Of a stretch of 9,009 nucleotides of DNA, positions 1-6,275 are shown piece by piece (positions within the stretch are counted from its first letter, which is position 1; each line of letters begins with the position of its first letter). The position numbers were made by a program, and so were the translations under genes. Origin of the DNA: an uncultured Chloroflexota bacterium (GTDB taxonomy: Bacteria > Chloroflexota > Dehalococcoidia > CAUJGQ01); assembly GCA_937879875.1 (NCBI GenBank), contig CALFMN010000104.1, positions 1-9,009 of the forward strand. The letters run 5' to 3'. Under the pieces are notes generated by a model. It was not told where the DNA came from. It saw only the letters and a program-made list of their open reading frames with translations, and ran no database searches.

Positions 1-63
1 CGCCCCGCCGACGCCGGCCCCCTGACGCATGCGCCCACGCCGACCGATCGCGGGCGTCAGTAG
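1..63 (+). CDS. Possible 3' end of an upstream gene
   Basis: The frame beginning at base 1 is open for 20 codons and ends at TAG 61-63, just before the ribosome-binding site of the next gene. The encoded tail is rich in Pro, Thr and Arg and has no recognisable motif. This spacing is what an upstream operon partner would give, but 20 codons without a stop is weak evidence in DNA this GC-rich. It could equally be non-coding leader of the next gene. Confidence 0.2.
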   Translation, partial: RPADAGPLTHAPTPTDRGRQ

Positions 64-72
64 GAGCGCGGC

Positions 73-417
73 ATGGCGCAGCGGCCGGTGCTGCTGGTGC
101 GGGCACGAATCGATCCGGCGCTGATCCGCGAGTTTCGCGGCTGGTATCACCGCGTCCACCTGCCGCACGTGCTCGCGATTCCCGGCATCGTGGGCTACCG
201 TGGGCTGATGTACGGGACAGGCGCGCCGGCGGGTGCGCCGAACATCGTCTCGCTCTACCTGTTCGCCGACGAGAGCGTGGTACAGAAGGCGCTGGCCAGC
301 CCCGAAGCGCAGCGAGCACGGCAGGACTGGGAGAGCTGGGCCGGCAAAGTGCGCGATCTCTCGATCCAGATCTACGCCGTGGTGAACGCGCGCGCGACGC
401 TGCGGCATCTCAACTGA
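73..417 (+). CDS. EthD-like small dimeric alpha/beta-barrel protein
   Basis: A 114-residue protein with the look of the ferredoxin-fold dimeric alpha/beta-barrel families (EthD-like and related). Strand 1 is residues 5-13 (VLLVRARID). It is followed by the helix and loop with the signature W24-Y25-H26-x-x-H29-L30-P31-H32, then a IPGIVGYRG stretch (36-44), a second strand NIVSLYLF (57-64) and a helix rich in Ala, Gln and Arg. In related proteins the W-Y-x-x-H-L-P segment followed by a 'pG' strand is typical, and members often act on small aromatic or polyketide-like substrates or are of unknown function. ATG 73 is supported by GGAG at 63-66 with 6 nt spacing. It converges on the CoA-transferase gene. 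Substrate and role cannot be read from the sequence. Fold call is fairly sure, function is open. Confidence 0.75.
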   Translation: MAQRPVLLVRARIDPALIREFRGWYHRVHLPHVLAIPGIVGYRGLMYGTGAPAGAPNIVSLYLFADESVVQKALASPEAQRARQDWESWAGKVRDLSIQIYAVVNARATLRHLN

Positions 418-419
418 TG

Positions 420-449
420 GCAGGCGTTGCGGCCGCGCAGGGCGCCTGC
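420..449. terminator. Candidate hairpin terminator after the EthD-like gene
   Basis: Three bases after the stop codon, GCAGGCG (420-426) pairs with CGCCTGC (443-449). An inner stem TGCG/CGCA (428-431 with 436-439) closes a GCCG loop. No T-tract follows, so classic intrinsic termination is uncertain. In high-GC genomes such bare hairpins between convergent genes are common transcript ends. Confidence 0.4.
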
Positions 450-483
450 TGCCGGTTGCGCGTGAGTCAGGCCGGAGGGAGGG

Positions 484-501
484 CCGGCGGATCGGCGCCG
501 G
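484..501. terminator. Candidate hairpin downstream of the CoA-transferase gene
   Basis: CCGGCG (484-489) and CGCCGG (496-501) form a 6-bp stem with a 6-nt loop. It lies 33 bp past the stop of the minus-strand CoA-transferase gene, between the two convergent genes. There is no T-tract on either side. GC-rich stems this short arise easily by chance here. Confidence 0.3.
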
Positions 502-534
502 GAGGTGCGGCGTGCTGCGGATTGCCAACTGGCA

Positions 535-1734
535 TTAGATGACGCCGGCCTCGCGCAACGCCGCGATCTCGGCATCGCCGTAGCCGGCCCCGTGCAAGAT
601 CTCGTCCGCGTGCTCACCGAGCTTCGGCGCCAGGCGGCGCAATGCCCAGGGCGTCTGCGAGAGCTTGACCGGATTGCCGATCGTGCGCAGCGGACCGAAG
701 ACGGGATGCGCGGTCTCGATCACCATCTGCCGCGCCCGCGCCTGCGGGTCGTCGAGCATCTGCGCCACGTCGTTAATCGGTCCAGCCGGAATACCCGCTT
801 CTGCCAGCGCACACAGCAGTTGCTCGGACGTTTGTCGCCGTGTCCGCTCGCTCAGCAGCGTCGCGAGCGCCTGATATGAGCGCATGCGCTTCGGCTGTGT
901 GTCAAAACGCTGGTCCTGCGCCAGGTCCTCGACGCCAAGCACGCCGCAGAGCCGCCGGTAGAGCCTCTGGCTGCCGGCGCCGATCACGATGTAGCCGTCG
1001 GCGGTCGGGAAGGCCTGATAAGGCGCACTGAGCGGGTGGGCCGAGCCCATGCGGCCCGGAGCCTCGCCCGTGTCGAGATACTTCGCGGTTTGCCAGACGG
1101 ACCAGGCGATGCCGGTCTCGAACAGCGAGCAGTCCACGCGCTGCCCGAGGCCGGTCAAATGCCGCGCCTGCAAGGCGCAGAGCACGCCATAGGCGCCGAA
1201 CATGCCGGTGCCGAGGTCTGTCACGGGAAAGCCGGCCTTGTTTGGTTCGCCGGCCTCCTCGCCGGTGACGCTCATCAGCCCGCTCATCGCCTGCGCCACG
1301 AGATCGAGGCCGCCGCGCTCGTGGTAGGGACCGGTCTGGCCGAAGCCGGAGATCTGCGCGTAGATCAGGCGTGGGTTCTGCTCACGCAGCGCGTCGTAGC
1401 CCAGCCCGATCGAGTCCATGTAGCCCGGCCGATGGTTCTCCAACAGGATGTCGGCGCTCGCGGCCAGCCGCCGCACGATCGCGCGGCCGCGCTCGTCCTT
1501 GAGGTTCACCACGAGGCTGCGCTTGTTGCGGTTGACCATGCTGAAGGCGCGGCTGACCGTCTCACGCGGCTCACCCCAGCCGCGGGTCGTGTCGCCGGAG
1601 CCGGGGCGCTCGATCTTAATCGTCTCCACGCCCATGTCAGAGAGCAGCATCGAGCAGTACGGCCCCGCGAGGTTTTCGGTGACATCCACCATGCGCAGAC
1701 CTTCGAGCGGCAGCGGCATCGCGTTTCCCGTCAT
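535..1734 (-). CDS. CaiB/BaiF (class III) acyl-CoA transferase
   Basis: Family III CoA-transferases move CoA between carboxylic acids through an aspartyl-CoA thioester; the family also includes alpha-methylacyl-CoA racemases. With ATG 1734 the protein has 399 residues, the normal family length. It opens with LEGLRMVDVT (10-19) and GPYCSMLLSDMGVETIKIE (24-42), then NRNKRSLVVNLK (68-79) and the FGQTGPY loop (131-137). The family catalytic aspartate is most likely D144 in GGLDLVAQAMSG. The C-terminal part has the GIPAGP and D-D-P-Q hallmarks. An upstream in-frame ATG at 1821 would add 29 Arg/Gly/Pro-rich residues unlike the family. ATG 1734 has AGGGGA at 1748-1743, 8 nt away, and ATG 1719 is a second option. 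It stands alone on this strand, divergent from the DehI-like gene. The acid substrate cannot be predicted. Confidence 0.93.
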   Translation of the reverse strand: MTGNAMPLPLEGLRMVDVTENLAGPYCSMLLSDMGVETIKIERPGSGDTTRGWGEPRETVSRAFSMVNRNKRSLVVNLKDERGRAIVRRLAASADILLENHRPGYMDSIGLGYDALREQNPRLIYAQISGFGQTGPYHERGGLDLVAQAMSGLMSVTGEEAGEPNKAGFPVTDLGTGMFGAYGVLCALQARHLTGLGQRVDCSLFETGIAWSVWQTAKYLDTGEAPGRMGSAHPLSAPYQAFPTADGYIVIGAGSQRLYRRLCGVLGVEDLAQDQRFDTQPKRMRSYQALATLLSERTRRQTSEQLLCALAEAGIPAGPINDVAQMLDDPQARARQMVIETAHPVFGPLRTIGNPVKLSQTPWALRRLAPKLGEHADEILHGAGYGDAEIAALREAGVI

Positions 1735-1755
1735 CTCGCTTGTCCCCTGTCCCCT
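1735..1755 (-). promoter_or_regulatory. Duplicated Shine-Dalgarno of the CoA-transferase gene
   Basis: On the minus strand the 7-base unit CAGGGGA is tandemly repeated just before ATG 1734. AGGGGA lies at 1748-1743 (8 nt spacing) and again at 1755-1750 (15 nt). The nearer copy is at a good distance for 30S binding and is the main reason for choosing this start over ATG 1821. Confidence 0.5.
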
Positions 1756-1807
1756 GCCCGGCCGGCGGCGCGGCCCATCGGTCAGCATGGTAGCGCCCGT
1801 CGGGGCG

Positions 1808-1835
1808 TTCCGGCCAATCATGCAGGCGCTATACT
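1808..1835 (+). promoter_or_regulatory. Candidate promoter of the DehI-like gene
   Basis: TATACT at 1830-1835 is a good -10 box, inside an 8-base CTATACTG that recurs at two other gene starts in this window. Upstream, TTCCGG at 1808-1813 is a poor -35 at 16 bp spacing. The predicted transcript would begin near 1842, leaving a leader of about 45 nt before GTG 1887. Confidence 0.5.
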
Positions 1836-1886
1836 GGCCGATGCCCCGGCGCGAGCCTGAGCCGGAGACCCCACGGACGGAACGTC

Positions 1887-2762
1887 GTGACGCAGCGCCA
1901 GCCGGGGATGCCGGCCGGTCTCTCCGAAGACCGGCTGGATCGCATCAAGCGTGTCTTCGAGGATGTGCGCCGCACGCTCGGCGTCTGCTGGGTCGGCGAG
2001 CTGTTCGAGCTGCTGGCGGTCTACGATCTCTATCTCCAGGCCGCCTGGTTGCAGCTCAAGCCGTCGGTGGCCTCGGCCTACTTCGACCGCACGGCGCGTG
2101 AGGTGCAGGCTCGCGCCGTGCGCGCCGTGACCGAGGCCGGCTTTCCCATCTCCGACCACCGGCGGCTCGTCGGCGTGATCGGCAGCGAAAGCGAGGTCCG
2201 CCCGCTGGCCGGCGGCGACGATCTGGCCCTTGCCACGACACTCGACCTGCTGGAGCGGCTGAACGCGGTGTCGCTGCTGATCGCCACCGCGGCGCGCGAC
2301 GCGCTGCTCGGCCGCGAGGTCGGCGCGGCGCCGCCGCGTACGGGGCCGGATGCGGCGCTGCGCCCGGAGCCCGCTCCGATCGAGGTGCGCTTGCGCTGGG
2401 CCGACGGCGCGGCGGCCGACGCCTCCGGCCCGCCGGACGGCGGCTTTGCCAGCCGCGAGTATCTGCTGCTGGCGGCATGGGGAGATTATTTCGAGACGGT
2501 GCGGCGTGAACTGCGCCCATTCCTGCGCAGCCAGGCGTATACGCAGGGCAGCGCGCAGCTCGATGTCTACACCACGGCAGCCGTGCGTGCCTTGCCATAT
2601 CCCTTCCGCGCCAGCGGAGAGCTGGCGCGCAGCCTGGGATATGCCGCGGTGGACGTGAGCGATCTGCTGGCAGGCGTGACGGAGGCGCAGAAGCGGCTGT
2701 GCGAGCTGATGCTGCAGACGGCGGCGCTGCGGTTGGGCTGGACGGGCGGCAACATGGGCTGA
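1887..2762 (+). CDS. DehI-like (2-haloacid dehalogenase family) helical protein
   Basis: A 291-residue protein resembling DehI-type DL-2-haloacid dehalogenases, which are about 295 residues and built from two similar all-helical repeats. Repeat 1 holds the family-like F24-E-D-V-R-R-T-L-G-V and L43-AVYDLYLQAAW-LKP pattern. Repeat 2 resumes at about 189 with Y192-LLLAAWGDYFETVRRELRP and helices to 286. A linker rich in Ala, Pro and Asp (about 145-188) separates them. Repeat 1 keeps an Asn (N126) near where DehI has an active-site Asn. At the position I align with the DehI catalytic Asp189 there is Glu191, so dehalogenation is not assured. The alignment is from memory. GTG 1887 is chosen for length and promoter distance, but its ribosome-binding site is weak. 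ATG 1908 is an alternative, with GGGG directly abutting it. Its 3' end is 8 bp from the convergent NifU gene. Confidence 0.65.
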   Translation: MTQRQPGMPAGLSEDRLDRIKRVFEDVRRTLGVCWVGELFELLAVYDLYLQAAWLQLKPSVASAYFDRTAREVQARAVRAVTEAGFPISDHRRLVGVIGSESEVRPLAGGDDLALATTLDLLERLNAVSLLIATAARDALLGREVGAAPPRTGPDAALRPEPAPIEVRLRWADGAAADASGPPDGGFASREYLLLAAWGDYFETVRRELRPFLRSQAYTQGSAQLDVYTTAAVRALPYPFRASGELARSLGYAAVDVSDLLAGVTEAQKRLCELMLQTAALRLGWTGGNMG

Positions 2763-2770
2763 AACGGCGG

Positions 2771-3046
2771 TTACGGCACAGCCTGATCCCAGATCGGCTC
2801 GCCCATGCCCTCGGCTTCCACGCCGGTAATCTCTGGTACGCGCTCGCGCAGCGTGCGCTCGATGCCCAGCTTCAGCGTGAGCGCACTCAGCGGGCAGCCG
2901 CCGCAGGAGCCGACGAAGTTCAGCCGCGCGACCAGTTCGGCGGTAATCTCCAGTAACTCGACGGTGCCGCCGTCCATTTCGAGCGCCGGCCGGATCACGT
3001 CGAGCGCGGCCTCGACGCGGTCCACGAGCAGCGGATTCAGGATCAT
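2771..3046 (-). CDS. NifU C-terminal-domain Fe-S scaffold/carrier protein
   Basis: A 91-residue stand-alone NifU C-terminal (Nfu) domain. These proteins assemble or carry an Fe-S cluster, usually [4Fe-4S] bridged between two subunits, and deliver it to apo-proteins in the cytoplasm. Residues 6-19 form the first helix (L-V-D-R-V-E-A-A-L), followed by M24-DGGTVELLEI, the first strand pair. Then comes G46-S-C48-G-G-C51-P-L-S with the cluster-binding CxxC, and a helix (L55-R69) with the family hallmark TLKLGIERTL and V70-PEI. Length and all hallmarks are complete. ATG 3046 is preceded by GAAGG about 9 nt upstream. It has its own strong-looking promoter and does not sit with suf or isc genes in this window, so it is probably a housekeeping carrier. 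Confidence 0.93.
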   Translation of the reverse strand: MILNPLLVDRVEAALDVIRPALEMDGGTVELLEITAELVARLNFVGSCGGCPLSALTLKLGIERTLRERVPEITGVEAEGMGEPIWDQAVP

Positions 3047-3051
3047 CGGGG

Positions 3052-3077
3052 TTGGCCTTCGGCCGCGCTGCGGCCAA
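3052..3077 (-). promoter_or_regulatory. Hairpin over the NifU ribosome-binding site
   Basis: In the minus-strand leader, TTGGCC (3077-3072) can pair with GGCCAA (3057-3052). A third GGCC (3064-3061) can form a competing GGCC-GAA-GGCC hairpin. Both structures include part of the GAAGG (3060-3056) that serves as Shine-Dalgarno. This is a possible translational control element. It may also be an ordinary GC-rich coincidence. Confidence 0.35.
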
Positions 3078-3091
3078 ACAATTGCTTACAT

Positions 3092-3120
3092 AGATTAGCA
3101 TGTTCGCCGCGGCCGGTCAA
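3092..3120 (-). promoter_or_regulatory. Sigma70-type promoter of the NifU gene
   Basis: On the minus strand TTGACC (3120-3115) matches the -35 consensus at five of six bases. It is followed after exactly 17 bp by TAATCT (3097-3092), which keeps the key T, A and final T of the -10 box. Transcription would start near 3085, about 39 nt before ATG 3046. The stretch 3076-3101 is the most AT-rich in the window. Confidence 0.6.
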
Positions 3121-3142
3121 TCGGCAGCGGCGGCGTCCCTGC

Positions 3143-3148
3143 TATACT
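3143..3148 (+). promoter_or_regulatory. TATACT -10 box of the membrane-protein gene
   Basis: TATACT at 3143-3148 (within CTATACTG) lies 9 bp before GTG 3158. A start 7 nt below the box falls at about 3155, so the mRNA would have almost no leader. I see no convincing -35 hexamer 16-18 bp upstream. The NifU -35 of the other strand lies just upstream, so the two promoters are packed back to back. Confidence 0.5.
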
Positions 3149-3157
3149 GCCGTTGCT

Positions 3158-3778
3158 GTGACGCCGCTCAATCTGATTCTCGGCAACCAGGCCTCGGCCA
3201 TCCTCGTGCTCTCGGTCGTCGGCGTGGTATTGCTCGCCGGCACTGCCGCGGTGCTCGACTTTCTCGGAGGTACGAGCCGCGGGCTCCCCCCGTTCACATT
3301 TGCGCGACTGCGCGGCGCCAGCTTCGTCTGGCTTGGGTTGCCGGCGGCGCTGATGCTGGCGATCGCGGGCGGCGCGCTCGGCGCGATCAGTTCCGGCAGC
3401 TCGGAGACCGGGCACGGGCTCGATCTGATCCTCTGGTGCGCCAACGCCGCATTTATCGTCGCGGTGCTGGTGTGCGGCCTGTGCTCGCCGCTCGCGCGGC
3501 ACTGGGGTCTGGGACTGGCCGGCTTCGCGATCGGGATGGGCGGGCTGATGCTGTTCCTGGCGATGATCTCCGCGCTCGGGCTCGGGGACGCCGCCGGCCT
3601 GATCAGCCATGCCTCCGACCGCATCGTGTTCGGTGTTGCGGTCGGCGGTGTCTTTCTCGGCCTTGCGCTCGGCGCTTCCGCCTTGCTGGCGCTCTGCGCA
3701 TACTGCGGGGAGCGCATCTGCCTGCTGCTGCTCGCTCGTCGCCATCTGCGTGGCCAGCCCGGACGCGCCGTGGGTTGA
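3158..3778 (+). CDS. Uncharacterised five-helix membrane protein
   Basis: A 206-residue integral membrane protein that I cannot assign to a family. Hydrophobic segments are at about 12-36, 53-77, 88-109, 116-141 and 155-181, with a sixth short one at 185-194 that may extend the last helix. Loops are short. R50, R52 and R114 lie in loops and the C-terminal tail R194-R195 to R203 is basic, which suggests a cytoplasmic C terminus. Small Gly/Ala residues are abundant in the helices and there is no cleavable signal peptide. G or C at the third codon position throughout supports this frame over the overlapping open frames. The GTG start has no Shine-Dalgarno and sits about 3 nt from the predicted transcript start, so leaderless translation is likely. 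It ends 45 bp before the helicase gene with no visible promoter between, so co-transcription is likely. Confidence 0.7.
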   Translation: MTPLNLILGNQASAILVLSVVGVVLLAGTAAVLDFLGGTSRGLPPFTFARLRGASFVWLGLPAALMLAIAGGALGAISSGSSETGHGLDLILWCANAAFIVAVLVCGLCSPLARHWGLGLAGFAIGMGGLMLFLAMISALGLGDAAGLISHASDRIVFGVAVGGVFLGLALGASALLALCAYCGERICLLLLARRHLRGQPGRAVG

Positions 3779-3813
3779 GCCGGCTGCGCCCACCTATCCA
3801 ATTCGCCGCGGCC

Positions 3814-3821
3814 AGGAGGAG
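3814..3821 (+). promoter_or_regulatory. Ribosome-binding site of the helicase gene
   Basis: AGGAGGAG lies just upstream of GTG 3824 (core GGAGG at 3815-3819, 4 nt spacing). It is a near-perfect Shine-Dalgarno and fixes the GTG start where no ATG is suitably placed. Confidence 0.75.
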
Positions 3822-3823
3822 AC

Positions 3824-6133
3824 GTGTTCCTGCGCCGGCGCCGTGCGCACTCCGTGGAGGCCGCCTGCGACGAGCTGCGCCGCGCCTTCGCGGACCAGAT
3901 CGCCTGGTCGGCCAGCCTTCCAGAAGCCGTGCCCGCCTTTGCCGCCCCCGGCCGGCCGCTCGCGCCCGCGCTGCAGGAGCTGTTGTGTGCGAGCGGGGTG
4001 CGCGGCCTCTATCCGCAGCAAGCGGCCGCGTTCGATGCGCTGTGCGATGGCCGCGATATCGCCATCGCCACGCCGACCGCCAGCGGCAAGACGCTCGGCT
4101 TTGCGCTGCCGATCTTCGCTCGGCTGCTGGCCGAGCCGCGGGCGCGGGCGCTGCTGATCGCTCCCACGAACGCGCTGGTCAACGATCAGGCACGCACACT
4201 CGCTGGCTGGGCGAGGCTCTTACCGCACCCGCCGCGCGTCGCCGTGCTCACCGGCGCGACCGCGGAGGAGGCGCGGCGTGCCCTGCGCAGCGATCCCGCG
4301 AACCTGCTGATCACCAATCCGGAGATGCTGCATCTCAGCCTCTGCGGGCAGCACCCGCTGTGGCGGCGCTTCTGGCAGGAACTGCACTTTGTCGTGCTGG
4401 ACGAGATGCACCTCTACCGCGGTGTGTTCGGTGCGCACATGGCGCTGCTGGTCAGGCGGGCACTGCGCATTGCCGCGCTGCACGGCGCGCGGCCGCAGGT
4501 GGCCGGCTGCTCCGCCACCGTCGGCAACCCGGAGGAGCTGGGCGCCCGCCTGACCGGGCGCCCGTTGGAGGTAGTTCGCGCTGACGGTGCGGGCCGCGGG
4601 CCGCGTACGTTGGTGGTGCTGCGGCCGTCGCTTTCCGCGAGCGCCGCCGCGAGCCAGGCGGCCGCGGTCGATCTGTTCTGCGGCCTGATCGAGCGTGGCG
4701 TGGGTACGATCCTGTTTGCGCTGACGCGGCGCGGCGCCGAGGCGATGTGGGCGCAGGCACAGGAGCGGCTGGGCGCGACGCTGGCGGCGCGGGTGGCGCC
4801 GTATCGCGGCGGCCTCGCGCCGCGCGAGCGCGAGCGGATCGAGCGGGAACTCAAAACAGGGACGCTGAGCGGCGTCATCGCCACCAACGCGCTCGAGCTC
4901 GGCATCGACATCGGCGGCCTCGACGCCGCGGTGATCGCCGGCTTTCCCGGCTCGCGCGCCTCGTTCTGGCAGCAGGCCGGGCGCGCCGGCCGCGGTCCGC
5001 GGCCGGCGCTCGTCGTCTTCGTGCCCTACCCACGCGCCCTGGACGCCTATTACGCGGCGCACGATCAGGCCTTGCTCAGCGGCGTGATGGAAGCCGTGGC
5101 GATCGACCGTGCGAACGAGCAGATCGTCTTACAGCACCTCGGCTGCGCCGCGGCAGAGGCGCCGCTGAGCGCCGGCGACCTCGCGGCGCTGGGTCCGGTG
5201 GGCGCGGCCGGCCTGCACGTAGCGGTGGAGCGCGGCCTGCTCGTGTCCGACGGCGACAGTTGGCGCTGCGGACCCCGGGCGTCGCACGGTGCACTCAATT
5301 TGCGCGGCTCCGGCGCCGAAACCTGGGCGATCCTGGCGCCGGAGGGCGAGATCGGCACGATCGACGAGGCGCATCGCGCCATCGAGGCGCACCCCGGCGC
5401 CATCTACCTCCACGGCGGGCGTCGCTATCGCGTTCAGGCTCACGACGCGCGCACGCACACGCTGACGGTCCGGCGCGAGCCGGACGACATCGTGTCCGAG
5501 CCGCTGGTCGTCACTGTCGCCACGCCGCTGCAAGCACGTCCGGCGGCGCTGCTCAGCGCGCCGCTGGGAAGTTCGGATAGCGCCGGGGCAGGCAGCGCGC
5601 TCCGCTGCTTCGCCGGCCGCCTGCGCGTGACGCGCACCACGGTCGGCTACCGAGAGGGCAAACGCCTGCAGCGGTCGCGGCAGACGGTCACGCTCGACCC
5701 GCCGCAGCGCCGCGAGATCGAGACGGCCGGCCTCTGGTTCGTCTTTCGCGATGATCTGCGCAGCACACTCGATCGGCGGGGATTGCGACGCTTCGCGCCC
5801 GCGCTGCATGCGCTGGAGCACCTGCTGCCCGCCGCGGCGGCGTTGCGCGTGCTCTGCGACCCGCGCGACGTGGTTGCGACCTATGAAGAGCGGCACGAAG
5901 CGTTCGGTGGCGCGGCCATCTTCGTCTACGACGCGATCGCCGGCGGCTGCGGCATCGCGGAGCGGCTGGCGAACGAAGCGTCCGCCCTGCTCACGATCTG
6001 CCGCGAGATCGTCGCCGGCTGCCGCTGTCGCGAGGGCTGCCCGGCCTGCGTGCTTTCCGCGGCCTGCTGGCGCCCCGACGACCCGCCGGACAAGGCTGCG
6101 GCATTGGACCTGCTCGATGCGTCAGGCGTGTGA
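3824..6133 (+). CDS. mrfA: MrfA/YprA-like DEAD/DEAH-box helicase with C-terminal metal-binding domain
   Basis: A 769-residue superfamily 2 DNA helicase, close in length to Bacillus subtilis MrfA (about 750), a 3'-5' helicase in repair of mitomycin-induced damage. Domain 1 has a Q-like motif L62-Y-P-Q-Q, motif I A82-TPTASGKT, motif Ia A113-PTNALVNDQ, motif II D193-E-M-H and motif III S230-A-T. Domain 2 has motif IV F298-ALTRR, motif V A353-TNALELGIDIG and motif VI Q383-QAGRAGR. The C-terminal DUF1998-type region ends in a cysteine cluster C733-x-C735-x3-C739-P-A-C742-V-x4-C748, the expected metal site. Motif II has Met where Ala or Val is usual. GTG 3824 has a strong Shine-Dalgarno. In B. subtilis mrfA sits beside mrfB, an exonuclease; no such gene is here, and the upstream neighbour is a membrane protein. 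The family is certain; the MrfA assignment is likely. Confidence 0.9.
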   Translation: MFLRRRRAHSVEAACDELRRAFADQIAWSASLPEAVPAFAAPGRPLAPALQELLCASGVRGLYPQQAAAFDALCDGRDIAIATPTASGKTLGFALPIFARLLAEPRARALLIAPTNALVNDQARTLAGWARLLPHPPRVAVLTGATAEEARRALRSDPANLLITNPEMLHLSLCGQHPLWRRFWQELHFVVLDEMHLYRGVFGAHMALLVRRALRIAALHGARPQVAGCSATVGNPEELGARLTGRPLEVVRADGAGRGPRTLVVLRPSLSASAAASQAAAVDLFCGLIERGVGTILFALTRRGAEAMWAQAQERLGATLAARVAPYRGGLAPRERERIERELKTGTLSGVIATNALELGIDIGGLDAAVIAGFPGSRASFWQQAGRAGRGPRPALVVFVPYPRALDAYYAAHDQALLSGVMEAVAIDRANEQIVLQHLGCAAAEAPLSAGDLAALGPVGAAGLHVAVERGLLVSDGDSWRCGPRASHGALNLRGSGAETWAILAPEGEIGTIDEAHRAIEAHPGAIYLHGGRRYRVQAHDARTHTLTVRREPDDIVSEPLVVTVATPLQARPAALLSAPLGSSDSAGAGSALRCFAGRLRVTRTTVGYREGKRLQRSRQTVTLDPPQRREIETAGLWFVFRDDLRSTLDRRGLRRFAPALHALEHLLPAAAALRVLCDPRDVVATYEERHEAFGGAAIFVYDAIAGGCGIAERLANEASALLTICREIVAGCRCREGCPACVLSAACWRPDDPPDKAAALDLLDASGV

Positions 6134-6216
6134 GCAGCGGGCAGCCCTTGTCTCTTGCCCATCTCGCCTCGTGGAGGCCGGCAGGGGTTCGCCCGTCCCA
6201 GCCCGCGGCCGTCGCG

Positions 6217-6222
6217 TATAGT
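6217..6222 (+). promoter_or_regulatory. TATAGT -10 box upstream of the adenosyltransferase
   Basis: TATAGT at 6217-6222 is a good -10 box in otherwise GC-only surroundings. No -35 match is visible at 6194-6199. A start 7 nt downstream falls at about 6229, next to ATG 6231 of a possible leader ORF and about 43 nt before the adenosyltransferase GTG. Confidence 0.5.
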
Positions 6223-6230
6223 GAGAGGCG

Positions 6231-6275
6231 ATGTACGGTGGCGCACGGCCGCGGCGCGCGTGGGGTTGCGGGTGA
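6231..6275 (+). CDS. Possible 14-codon leader ORF overlapping the adenosyltransferase start
   Basis: ATG 6231 opens a 14-codon frame (MYGGARPRRAWGCG) that ends at TGA 6273-6275. This overlaps the GTG start of the adenosyltransferase by the tetranucleotide GTGA, the classic arrangement for translational coupling. ATG 6231 lies within about 2 nt of the transcript start expected from the TATAGT box, so it could be read leaderless; AGAGG at 6224-6228 is too close to serve as an efficient Shine-Dalgarno if the transcript starts there. An ORF this short can occur by chance. Confidence 0.3.
   Translation: MYGGARPRRAWGCG

Noticed and set aside
523..534. TGCCA/TGGCA inverted repeat just past the CoA-transferase stop
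   Set aside because: The loop would be only 2 nt and the stem 5 bp, so it is not a convincing terminator.
1787..1817. Minus-strand promoter TTGGCC / TACCAT for the CoA-transferase gene
   Set aside because: The spacing is 19 bp and the -35 match is poor. A promoter must lie in this region, but I cannot place it with confidence.
1036..1860. Long plus-strand open frames opposite the CoA-transferase gene
   Set aside because: The minus strand encodes a full class III CoA-transferase with all family motifs. The plus-strand translations are low-complexity Arg/Ala/His-rich with no motif, as expected for antisense frames in GC-rich DNA.
3100..4584. A 494-codon plus-strand frame, and minus-strand frames at 3095-3801, over the membrane-protein and helicase region
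   Set aside because: They are Arg/Ala/Pro-rich without hydrophobic or motif structure. The frame at 3158 gives clean transmembrane helices, and the frame at 3824 gives all helicase motifs.
6155..6271. N-terminal extension of the adenosyltransferase from TTG 6155
   Set aside because: The extension lies across the TATAGT promoter box and is Arg/Pro-rich, and the family begins at the MKIYTKTGD position.
6134..6271. Cobalamin riboswitch or strong terminator ahead of the adenosyltransferase
   Set aside because: The 138-bp gap is too short for a cobalamin riboswitch plus promoter and no B12-box-like sequence is seen. The only hairpin found, GCCTC/GAGGC at 6166-6178, is a 5-bp stem with no T-tract.
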